A DNA stretch of 64,000 bases from Enterobacter asburiae (GTDB taxonomy: Bacteria > Pseudomonadota > Gammaproteobacteria > Enterobacterales > Enterobacteriaceae), in NCBI RefSeq assembly GCF_007035645.1, contig NZ_AP019632.1, forward strand, positions 1,240,001 to 1,304,000. Direction: 5' to 3'. The position numbers and the translations under genes are program-made. This document shows, one piece after another, positions 56,705 through 64,000 of the stretch. The notes beneath the pieces are model-generated. The model saw only the letters and a list, made by a program, of their open reading frames with translations, made no database searches and was not told the origin of the DNA. Positions within the stretch are counted from its first letter, which is position 1; each line of letters opens with the position of its first letter.

Positions 56705-57214
56705 TCAAGCCGCACTGTACTCCAGCCGATACACCCAGTCGTCATAGCGCACGCCGTCAATTTCATACGCCTTTTCCAGCACCTGCGTGCGCACAAACCC
56801 GGCTTTCTCCAGCACCCGCACCGAACCGCCGTTATCTGCCAGCACGTACGCGTTAATCGCTTTCACGCTGGTCTGGTTAAACGCGTAATCACACACCGCG
56901 CGCAGCGCCTCGCTGGCAATCCCTTTTCCCTGCGCGGCAGGCACAACCGTATAGCCAATATCGGCCTCTTCACGATTCTCAGGGCTGATTTGCAGGCCGA
57001 TATCGCCCAGCGGCGTATCGTCCTCCAGAGAGCGGATCACAAAGACATGCTCCGCCATCAGGCGTGCGGCAAACGTGCGTCGGGTCTCTTTTTCCGGCGC
57101 GATGGCGGCCATGTAGCGCATGATGCTGCGATCTTCACGCAGCGAACGGAAGAAGGCCCAGTCAGTGGGTTCGAAAGGAGTGAGGTGAAGCCGGGGTGTG
57201 GTGATGGTTGCCAT
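56705..57214 (-). CDS. GNAT-family N-acetyltransferase
   Basis: 169 aa from the ATG at 57214 (MATITTPRLHLTPFEPTDW), the usual start pattern of RimJ/RimL-type GNATs; another ATG at 57238 would add 8 residues and cannot be excluded. The acetyl-CoA-binding region is GYTVVPAAQGKGIASEAL (motif A Q/RxxGxG/A) followed by VLADNGGSVRVLEKAGF. Substrate unknown; related proteins acetylate protein N-termini or small amines. It sits between hisP and yfcH, where E. coli K-12 carries rpnB. Confidence 0.85.
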   Translation of the reverse strand: MATITTPRLHLTPFEPTDWAFFRSLREDRSIMRYMAAIAPEKETRRTFAARLMAEHVFVIRSLEDDTPLGDIGLQISPENREEADIGYTVVPAAQGKGIASEALRAVCDYAFNQTSVKAINAYVLADNGGSVRVLEKAGFVRTQVLEKAYEIDGVRYDDWVYRLEYSAA

Positions 57215-57258
57215 TGTTACGCCATATCTTCGGAACATGGCCTGTCACTGTAACATAT

Positions 57259-58152
57259 TCACCGCACCACATCCCCCAGCGCCTCTTCTAATTCATACCA
57301 GCGGAACGCAAACCCGGCCGCTTCCAGCCGTTTTGGCAGCGCCCGCTGTCCGCCTAATACCAGCACAGACGCTTCACCCATCATCAGGCGAATGACCGTG
57401 GCAGGCACGCGCAATATCGCCGGGCGGTGCAGGGCATGCCCCAGCGCGTGGGCAAACTGTTCGTTACGCACCGGATACGGCGCAACCATGTTAAACGGCC
57501 CGCGCAGATCGTTATCCAGCAGCCAGAGAATACCGTTGACCATATCGTCGATATGGATCCAGGCCAGATACTGACGGCCATTACCGATCGGCCCACCAAG
57601 TCCAAGCCGGAAAGGGGGAAGCATCTTCGCCAGAATGCCGCCCTTCGGCGCAAGCACGACGCCGGTCCGCAACAGGCAGACGCGGGTGCGATCGCTCTGC
57701 GCCGCGCAGGCGATACGCTCCCACTGGGCGCAGAGCTTATGGGTAAACTCGTTATGCGGCGGCTCTTCCTCGGTCACCACCACCTCGCCGAGATCGCCGT
57801 AATAGCCCACGGCTGAACCCGAAATCAGCACCGAAGGCGGCGTGTGGCTATTGCGGATCAGCTCGACCAGCTTTTCGGTGATGTTCCACCGGCTGCTGCA
57901 TAACAGCTGTTTTTGCTCTTCCGTCCAGCGCTTATCGGCGATGGGTTCCCCCGCGAGGTTAATGACGGCGTCGAAGCCGTCCAGATTTTGCTGCTCGGCC
58001 AGATTTTTCCAGATATCGATACCCGCCCCGAGCACCTGGCGCGCTTTCTCCGGGCTGCGCGTGACCACGGTAATGTCGTGATGCAAGGCCTGCAGACGCG
58101 CAATGAGGTGACGACCAATAAGGCCCGTGCCGCCGGTCAGCAAAATCTTCAT
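57259..58152 (-). CDS. yfcH: SDR-type epimerase family protein YfcH
   Basis: 297 aa. N-terminal NAD(P)-binding [19 protein letters not shown] and a C-terminal DUF1731 region ([23 protein letters not shown]). It resembles YfcH of E. coli; the reaction is not known. It starts 13 bases before the end of folX on the same strand, so folX and yfcH are probably one transcript. Confidence 0.9.
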   Translation of the reverse strand: MKILLTGGTGLIGRHLIARLQALHHDITVVTRSPEKARQVLGAGIDIWKNLAEQQNLDGFDAVINLAGEPIADKRWTEEQKQLLCSSRWNITEKLVELIRNSHTPPSVLISGSAVGYYGDLGEVVVTEEEPPHNEFTHKLCAQWERIACAAQSDRTRVCLLRTGVVLAPKGGILAKMLPPFRLGLGGPIGNGRQYLAWIHIDDMVNGILWLLDNDLRGPFNMVAPYPVRNEQFAHALGHALHRPAILRVPATVIRLMMGEASVLVLGGQRALPKRLEAAGFAFRWYELEEALGDVVR

Positions 58153-58165
58153 ACAACCTCCAGGG

Positions 58166-58534
58166 TTACGCCTGGCGTCGCCAGCTTAGCGTCATGGAGA
58201 CGGAATCGGCGTAGCGCAGGGCGTGAAGTTTATCGATCTCAACTTCAGCATAAGTGACCCAGTGATGTTCGCGTGCGATATCGAGCACATCCTGAGTTAA
58301 TTTTTCCAGCAGAGAGAAGCGGTTATTCTCCACGTACTGAATGATGTTTTTGGTTATTGTGCGGTAGTTCAGCGCGTCGTTGATGTCTTCGCTGGCCCGC
58401 GCTTTGTCTGCGGGATAGTGAATTACCACGTTAATGACAATATCCTGACGGTTGGCGATCTCTTCCTCTTTGATGCCGATGAAGGTGCGCAAGCGTAAAT
58501 TTTTTATGCGAATAATAGCGTCTGGCTGTGACAT
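58166..58534 (-). CDS. folX: Dihydroneopterin triphosphate 2'-epimerase FolX
   Basis: 122 aa from the ATG at 58534 ([20 protein letters not shown]), matching E. coli; a longer upstream reading is unsupported. FolB/FolX fold with [18 protein letters not shown] and the catalytic Lys region [18 protein letters not shown]. It epimerises dihydroneopterin triphosphate to the monapterin form. Confidence 0.93.
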   Translation of the reverse strand: MSQPDAIIRIKNLRLRTFIGIKEEEIANRQDIVINVVIHYPADKARASEDINDALNYRTITKNIIQYVENNRFSLLEKLTQDVLDIAREHHWVTYAEVEIDKLHALRYADSVSMTLSWRRQA

Positions 58535-58609
58535 TGCAGGTCTTCTCCGTGTCAGTATTTCCTGCTCATCATACATGAGAGGCTCGCGGGCACCCAGCCT
58601 CATAGAGGG

Positions 58610-59239
58610 TTAAATCTGCTGGATTTTTTGCATCGCTCGCTCGGTGGCCGGGCGGGTTCGTATGCGCTCAAACCAGTTGTTCACCGCCGGGTAAGCGGCA
58701 AGGTCAATTCGGTGTTTTTCATGCGTATTCACCCACGGCCAGCAGGCGATGTCGGCAATACTGTAATGATCGCCCCCGAGCCACGGCGTTTTCTCCAGCC
58801 GACGGTTCAGAACGTCATAGAGCCGTTGAGTCTCAACCTGATAGCGTTCTATTGCATAAGGAATGGGCTGCGGGGCGTAAGCGGTAAAATGATGATTTTG
58901 CCCCAGCATGGGCCCCAGTCCGCTCGCCTGCCAGAAGAGCCATTGCAGGGTATGGTGACGCTCGCGCAGTTCGCCGCTCAGCAGTTTGCCGGTTTTCTCC
59001 GCCAGATAGAGCAAAATCTCACCGGACTCAAACAGGCTCAGCGGCCTGCCCCCGTCTGCCGGGTGGTTATCAATAATGGCCGGGATTTTATTATTCGGCG
59101 AGATAGCCAGAAAGAGAGGGCTGAACTGATCGCCTTTGCTGATATCCACGCGAATGATTCTGTAATCCAGCTCGGCTTCTTCAAGAAAAAGGGTGATCTT
59201 ATGGCCGTTTGGGGTAGGGGCGTAATAAAGGTCGATCAT
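58610..59239 (-). CDS. yfcG: Glutathione S-transferase-like disulfide-bond oxidoreductase YfcG
   Basis: 209 aa from ATG at 59239, with AGGAGTTGAGA upstream. Nu-class GST: MIDLYYAPTPNGHKITLFLEE with Thr/Asn in place of a catalytic Cys, SPNNKIPAIID and the SLFESGEILLYL glutathione-binding segment. E. coli YfcG reduces disulfides using two bound glutathiones. Divergent from yfcF. Confidence 0.93.
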   Translation of the reverse strand: MIDLYYAPTPNGHKITLFLEEAELDYRIIRVDISKGDQFSPLFLAISPNNKIPAIIDNHPADGGRPLSLFESGEILLYLAEKTGKLLSGELRERHHTLQWLFWQASGLGPMLGQNHHFTAYAPQPIPYAIERYQVETQRLYDVLNRRLEKTPWLGGDHYSIADIACWPWVNTHEKHRIDLAAYPAVNNWFERIRTRPATERAMQKIQQI

Positions 59240-59350
59240 TCTCAACTCCTGTCCATGCGAATAGTGGTGCCATGACAAATGAGTATAGGTGGTTGTTGTA
59301 AATCGTGAGTTTTCATCAAGTGACAGCGGGGCAAAGAGATTATATGTTGA

Positions 59351-60025
<675 letters not shown>

Positions 60026-60081
60026 TAAGCCCTGACGCTTCAGGTATGATGGGGGCAGTCTGTTTTCCCGAGGAGTGACTG

Positions 60082-60633
60082 ATGAAACTGATGTTTGCGT
60101 CGGATATCCATGGATCGCTGCCCGCTACCGAGCGTGTCCTTTCCCTGTTTGCACAAAGCGGCGCGCAGTGGCTGATTATTCTGGGGGATGTCCTCAACCA
60201 CGGCCCGCGCAACGCGCTGCCGGAGGGCTACGCCCCGGCGCAGGTCGCGGAAAAGCTCAACCCGTACGCCTCGCGCATCATTGCCGTTCGCGGCAACTGC
60301 GACAGCGAGGTGGACCAGATGCTGCTGCATTTTCCCCTTACCGCGCCATGGCAACAGGTGCTGCTGGAACAAAGCCGCCTGTTCCTGACGCACGGGCATC
60401 TTTTTAGCCCTGATAATCTCCCGGCGCTCGCGGCTGGCGATGTCCTGGTTTACGGTCATACTCATATTCCGGTTGCTGAAAAACGCGGTGAGATTTATCA
60501 CTTCAATCCGGGTTCGGTCAGCATACCGAAAGGCGGTTATCCTGCGAGCTATGGCATGCTGGATGGAAATACCCTGAGCGTTATCGCACTTAATGATCAG
60601 CAAGTTATTGCGCAGGTAGCGATTAATCCGTAA
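60082..60633 (+). CDS. yfcE: Metallophosphoesterase YfcE
   Basis: 183 aa. Metal-binding motifs of the calcineurin-like fold: FASDIHGS (DxH), LGDVLNHG (GDxxxxG), VRGNCD (GNxD), THGH and YGHTHIP (GHTH). E. coli YfcE hydrolyses phosphodiester model substrates with Mn2+. Start preceded by GAGGAGT. Confidence 0.94.
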   Translation: MKLMFASDIHGSLPATERVLSLFAQSGAQWLIILGDVLNHGPRNALPEGYAPAQVAEKLNPYASRIIAVRGNCDSEVDQMLLHFPLTAPWQQVLLEQSRLFLTHGHLFSPDNLPALAAGDVLVYGHTHIPVAEKRGEIYHFNPGSVSIPKGGYPASYGMLDGNTLSVIALNDQQVIAQVAINP

Positions 60634-60688
60634 GTTACACCTCAACTGCAAACGCGCCGAAAGAGCGCTTAGAAGAGAAGGTTTCCCG

Positions 60689-61243
60689 ATGGTGGAGCAG
60701 AGTCATTTGGCAAGTACAGAGTGGGTTGACATTGTCAGCGAAGAGAATGAAGTGATCGCGCAGGCCAGCCGCGAACAAATGCGTGCGGAGCGTCTGCGCC
60801 ACCGCGCAACGTACATCGTTGTGCATGACGGGATGGGCAAAATTCTGGTTCAGCGCCGTACGGACACCAAAGATTTTCTCCCGGGTATGCTGGATGCCAC
60901 CGCTGGCGGTGTTGTTCAGGCAGATGAAGTGCTGCTGGATTCCGCACGTCGCGAAGCAGAAGAAGAGTTAGGCATCGCCGGTGTGCCGTTTGCCGAGCAC
61001 GGTCAGTTCTATTTCGAAGACGAAAACTGCCGCGTCTGGGGCGGGCTGTTTAGCTGCGTCTCCCACGGCCCGTTCGCTCTGCAGGAAGAAGAGGTGAGTG
61101 AAGTCAGCTGGATGACGCCGGAAGAGATCACCGCGCGCTGCGACGAGTTCACGCCGGATTCGTTAAAAGCGCTGGCGCTGTGGATGACCCGCAACGCCAA
61201 AAACGAATCGACCAAATCAGAGAAAGAGGAAGAAGCTGAGTAA
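60689..61243 (+). CDS. yfcD: Nudix hydrolase YfcD
   Basis: 184 aa. Nudix box seen as [24 protein letters not shown] with the REAEEE core (Nudix REUXEE). Starts [22 protein letters not shown] lies upstream. Substrate not established; it hydrolyses nucleoside diphosphate-type compounds by family. Ends with an acidic/basic tail. The neighbouring regulator gene is convergent. Confidence 0.93.
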   Translation: MVEQSHLASTEWVDIVSEENEVIAQASREQMRAERLRHRATYIVVHDGMGKILVQRRTDTKDFLPGMLDATAGGVVQADEVLLDSARREAEEELGIAGVPFAEHGQFYFEDENCRVWGGLFSCVSHGPFALQEEEVSEVSWMTPEEITARCDEFTPDSLKALALWMTRNAKNESTKSEKEEEAE

Positions 61244-61246
61244 GCG

Positions 61247-62266
61247 TCAGCAACTCTCTCTCAGACAAAGACTGGACGCGATGGGCTTTTGATCGCGCCA
61301 GTCCCCGTCATTCAGACGCTCCAGTAGCGCTTTCCCGGCTTCAACGCCAATCTTACGATGCGGCACCGCCATCGTCGTCAGCGGCGGCTGACAGACGCGG
61401 CTCACATCGCTATCGCCAAAGCCTACCACAGCCAGATCGTCCGGCACCTTGATTCGCCTGCGCTGGCACTCGTACAGCGCGCCGCAGGCCAGCTCGTCAG
61501 AGACGCATACCAGCGCATCCAGCTCCGGCCACGCCAGCAGGAATTCTGGCAGCTGTGCCGCGCCGGTCGAGAAGCTCGGCGGCATCGCCGCGTTAATCAC
61601 ACGGTTCGGCGACATATGGTGGCGAAGCATGGCTTTGTACCAGCCCTGCAAATGCTGCTGGAAAATCCACTGCTCCTGGTTGGCGCACAGCAGGCCAATA
61701 TTTTGATAGCCGCGCTTAATCACCATTTCCGTAAGTTCATACATGGCCGCTACGTTATCAATCCCGATATTCATATCAATCGGGTCGGCGCGCATGGCAC
61801 CCATTTCCATCACCGGAATAGAGGCGTTTTTCAGCCAGTGGCGAACGGTATCGGTATGTTCAACGCTGAGCAGGATAGCGGCGGCAATATTCGACGCCAG
61901 CAGCGTCTCCAGCAATTTCTCCTCCTGCTCAAGACGATGCTGGGATTCAGCCAGCATGATCTGATACCCGGCAGGCTGTAGCACCTGCTGTAGTCCGGCG
62001 AACATCTCCGAGCATCCGGCTTCGGAGAGGTTAGGCACCACCATGGCTATCGTCCATGACGACGCCGAGGCCAGCGCGCTGGCGGCAAGATTAGGCATAT
62101 AACCCAGCTCCTGCACGGCAGCTTCAATTTTTTCACGTAGTTTATCGGAAACCTGTTCGGGCGTGCGGAGTGCACGGGACACGGTCATCGTGCCCACACC
62201 GGCAAGCTGTGCGACATCGGCGAGTGTCACTTTACCGGTACTGCGCCGTTTTCGGGTTAGAGACAT
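61247..62266 (-). CDS. LacI/GntR-type transcriptional repressor
   Basis: 339 aa. HTH TLADVAQLAGVGTMTVSRALR followed by the hinge helix NLAASALAS, then a periplasmic-binding-like ligand domain (WTIAMVVPNLSEAG, VCVSDELACGALYECQRRRIKVPDDLAVVGFGD). It is closest to gluconate-type repressors by sequence style, but the inducer is unknown. It is divergent from the PTS genes at 62501 and two LacI-type palindromes lie between them, so it very likely represses them and itself. Confidence 0.88.
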   Translation of the reverse strand: MSLTRKRRSTGKVTLADVAQLAGVGTMTVSRALRTPEQVSDKLREKIEAAVQELGYMPNLAASALASASSWTIAMVVPNLSEAGCSEMFAGLQQVLQPAGYQIMLAESQHRLEQEEKLLETLLASNIAAAILLSVEHTDTVRHWLKNASIPVMEMGAMRADPIDMNIGIDNVAAMYELTEMVIKRGYQNIGLLCANQEQWIFQQHLQGWYKAMLRHHMSPNRVINAAMPPSFSTGAAQLPEFLLAWPELDALVCVSDELACGALYECQRRRIKVPDDLAVVGFGDSDVSRVCQPPLTTMAVPHRKIGVEAGKALLERLNDGDWRDQKPIASSLCLRESC

Positions 62267-62375
62267 ACACCTTCCTGCTGACCAGACGCGTTCTTCATTT
62301 CCTTCGCTTCACGTGACAGGCAGTATACGCCTTAAATCCCTTTTTTTGCTGTGATTTAGCGCCGTGATCGCAATT

Positions 62376-62389
62376 TGATAGCGCTATCA
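62376..62389. promoter_or_regulatory. LacI-type operator 1
   Basis: TGATAGCGCTATCA is a perfect 14-base palindrome with the central CG typical of LacI-family operators. Its centre is 34 bases from operator 2. Confidence 0.75.
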
Positions 62390-62409
62390 CATTTCTGCAT
62401 GTTAACGGT

Positions 62410-62423
62410 TGGTAGCGCTATCT
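62410..62423. promoter_or_regulatory. LacI-type operator 2
   Basis: TGGTAGCGCTATCT shares the GTAGCGCTATC core with operator 1. Together they could bind a repressor dimer pair on nearly the same DNA face. Confidence 0.7.
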
Positions 62424-62424
62424 T

Positions 62425-62440
62425 TGTGATCGCGATCGCA
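62425..62440 (+). promoter_or_regulatory. CRP-like site before the PTS operon
   Basis: TGTGATCGCGATCGCA fits TGTGA-N6-TCACA with one mismatch, 61 bases before the EIIA gene. This suits catabolite activation of a sugar operon. Confidence 0.55.
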
Positions 62441-62500
62441 GTCATTCAGCGATGTGTTGAATAAAGTTTGCTCATCTTTAGCGTGTAGCGGGAGTGAAAA

Positions 62501-62944
62501 ATGCTCAAAAAATGGATATATGATACAACCATCACGCTACAGGAGAGCGTGGAAAACTGGCCGCAGGCGCTTGAGCTGTGCGCGAAGCCGCTTCTGGATT
62601 TGCAGGTGATTGAGCCTGAATACGTCACGGCCATCATCCAGCAGCACCACACGTTAGGACCCTATTATGTGCTGGCACCAGGGCTGGCGATGCCGCACGC
62701 GCGGCCGGAGGAAGGCGCCAAAGGACTGGGGTTGTCTTTATTAAAACTAAAACAGGGCGTCTCGTTTGGTGCCGGTGAGTTTGACCCTGTCGATGTGATT
62801 ATTATGCTCGCGGCACCGGATAAACATAGCCATATCGAAATGATATCCGCACTCGCAGAATTATTTTCCAGCGACGAGGATATGGAGAAACTGCATCAGG
62901 CGAATACCCTGGAGGAAATTAAAACGGTTATTGACCGCTTCTGA
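62501..62944 (+). CDS. PTS EIIA component, ascorbate/mannitol type
   Basis: 147 aa. EIIA type-2 domain with the phosphorylatable His in LAMPHARPEEGAKGLG and the conserved VDVIIMLAAPDKHSHIEMI. It accepts phosphate from HPr. Start has GGGAGTG upstream. Followed after 80 bases by the EIIB gene, in the order EIIA-EIIB-EIIC. Confidence 0.88.
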   Translation: MLKKWIYDTTITLQESVENWPQALELCAKPLLDLQVIEPEYVTAIIQQHHTLGPYYVLAPGLAMPHARPEEGAKGLGLSLLKLKQGVSFGAGEFDPVDVIIMLAAPDKHSHIEMISALAELFSSDEDMEKLHQANTLEEIKTVIDRF

Positions 62945-63024
62945 TTTAATTCTTTAATCCGATTATTCACAACATTACGCGACAGCGTGATGGGGCGTGC
63001 TCTACTCAAAATAAGGGGACAACA

Positions 63025-63297
63025 ATGAAAATCATGGCTATTTGCGGCTCCGGCCTGGGCAGCAGTTTTATGGTCGAAATGAATATTAAAAAGGTGCTTA
63101 AAAAACTGGAGATTGAGGCTGAGGTTGAACATTCCGATCTCTCCTCGGCCACGCCGGGCGCAGCCGATCTGTTCGTGATGGCAAAAGACATTGCGGCCAG
63201 CGCCAGCGTGCCGGAAAGCCAGCTGGTGGTGATTAACAACATCATCGACATCAACGAACTTGAAGCGCAGCTGTGCGCCTGGTTCGAAAGACAATAA
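63025..63297 (+). CDS. PTS EIIB component, ascorbate (UlaB) type
   Basis: 90 aa. Active-site loop ICGSGLGSSFMV, with phospho-Cys7, typical of UlaB-like lactose/ascorbate EIIB. Receives phosphate from EIIA and passes it to the sugar bound by EIIC. Start preceded by AAGGGGACAA. Confidence 0.88.
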   Translation: MKIMAICGSGLGSSFMVEMNIKKVLKKLEIEAEVEHSDLSSATPGAADLFVMAKDIAASASVPESQLVVINNIIDINELEAQLCAWFERQ

Positions 63298-63318
63298 CCC
63301 TGATAAGGCGAGGTGGAT

Positions 63319-64000
63319 ATGTTTATCCTTGAAACGCTGAATTTCGTTGTTGATATTTTAAAAGTCCCTTCGGTGCTGGTCGGCTTAATTGCGCTTATTG
63401 GTCTGGTTGCGCAGAAAAAAGCGTTTTCGGACGTGGTGAAAGGGACGATTAAAACCATTCTCGGCTTTATTGTGCTGGGCGGCGGTGCCACGGTGCTGGT
63501 GGGGTCATTAAATCCTTTGGGCGGTATGTTTGAGCACGCCTTTACGATTCAGGGCATTATTCCAAACAATGAAGCGATTGTGTCAATTGCGCTGGAAAAA
63601 TACGGTGCGGCGACCGCGCTTATTATGGCCTTCGGCATGGTGGCGAATATTATCGTCGCGCGCTTTACCCGCCTGAAGTACATCTTCCTGACCGGGCACC
63701 ACACGTTTTATATGGCGTGCATGATTGGCGTGATCCTGACGGTGGCAGGCTTTGAGGGCGTGGGTCTGGTCTTTACCGGCTCGCTGATCCTCGGCCTGAT
63801 CATGGCCTTCTTCCCGGCGATTGCACAGCGCTACATGAAGCGCATTACCGGCAACGATGAGATTGCCTTCGGGCACTTCGGCACGCTGGGCTACGTGCTG
63901 TCCGGCTGGATTGGCAGCAAGGTTGGCAAAGGCTCCCGCTCAACCGAAGAGATGAACCTGCCGAAGAACCTGAGCTTCCTGCGCGACAGCTCGATCTCCA
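63319..64000 (+). CDS. PTS EIIC permease, ascorbate (UlaA/SgaT) family, cut by window end
   Basis: The first 227 codons are visible and remain open at base 64000. Several hydrophobic segments with the UlaA-family features FILETLNFVVDILKVPSVLVGLIALIGL and TGHHTFYMACMIG. UlaA-type permeases import L-ascorbate or related acids; whether this one uses ascorbate is unknown, because the regulator is LacI-type rather than UlaR (DeoR-type). ATG at 63319 has GAGGTGG upstream. Confidence 0.87.
   Translation, partial: MFILETLNFVVDILKVPSVLVGLIALIGLVAQKKAFSDVVKGTIKTILGFIVLGGGATVLVGSLNPLGGMFEHAFTIQGIIPNNEAIVSIALEKYGAATALIMAFGMVANIIVARFTRLKYIFLTGHHTFYMACMIGVILTVAGFEGVGLVFTGSLILGLIMAFFPAIAQRYMKRITGNDEIAFGHFGTLGYVLSGWIGSKVGKGSRSTEEMNLPKNLSFLRDSSIS

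Overview
The window looks like the chromosome of an Enterobacter-group enterobacterium (E. cloacae complex or a close relative such as Lelliottia or Leclercia). From about 22.7 kb rightwards, gene content and order follow the E. coli K-12 segment argW-yfdC-mlaA-fadL-fadIJ-sixA ... pdxB-usg-truA-dedA-accD ... hisP-folX-yfcD, and the proteins are nearly co-linear with their E. coli counterparts. The E. coli fimbrial operon between sixA and smrB is absent, and some accessory genes differ. The genus call is inference; no rRNA or other marker gene is present.

Region 1 (1-22,700) is most of a type VI secretion (T6SS) locus: the end of an OmpA-domain gene, hcp, clpV (tssH), a small AT-rich gene pair that looks like an effector and its immunity protein, vgrG, a class-3 lipase effector (tle), two tandem lipoprotein immunity genes (tli), paar, an unassigned membrane protein, tssM, tssA, tssF, tssG, tssJ, tssE, an unassigned 156-aa protein and a TagA-like protein. 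tssB, tssC, tssK and tssL are not seen and would be expected to the left. The locus ends at the 3' side of tRNA-Arg(CCT) (argW), a known integration site in E. coli. Core genes are GC-rich and tightly overlapped, while the cargo genes are clearly AT-rich.

Region 2 (22,749-62,000) is conserved core chromosome. It holds lipid genes (mlaA, fadL, fadI-fadJ, fabB, accD), with FadR-like sites before fadL, fadI and fabB and a FabR-like site in the fabB promoter. It also holds protein and RNA modification (prmB, epmC, mnmC, truA), ribosome rescue (smrB), chorismate synthesis (aroC), PLP synthesis (pdxB), folate (folC, folX), purine synthesis (cvpA-purF with a PurR box), ubiquinone (ubiX) and the argT-hisJQMP basic amino acid ABC transporter with a sigma-54-type promoter. 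A GNAT acetyltransferase sits where E. coli K-12 has rpnB.

Region 3 (61,247-64,000) is an accessory sugar locus: a LacI/GntR-type repressor divergent from an ascorbate-family PTS (EIIA, EIIB, EIIC cut by the window end). The shared intergenic region contains two palindromic operators and a CRP-like site.

The most interesting items are the uncharacterised effector/immunity-like pair at 3565-4430, the tandem tli duplication that carries a fossil of the tle 3' end, two unassigned proteins embedded in the T6SS operon, an argW gene lacking an encoded CCA, a 25-codon ORF with a strong ribosome-binding site overlapping the accD start, and the orphan PTS operon.
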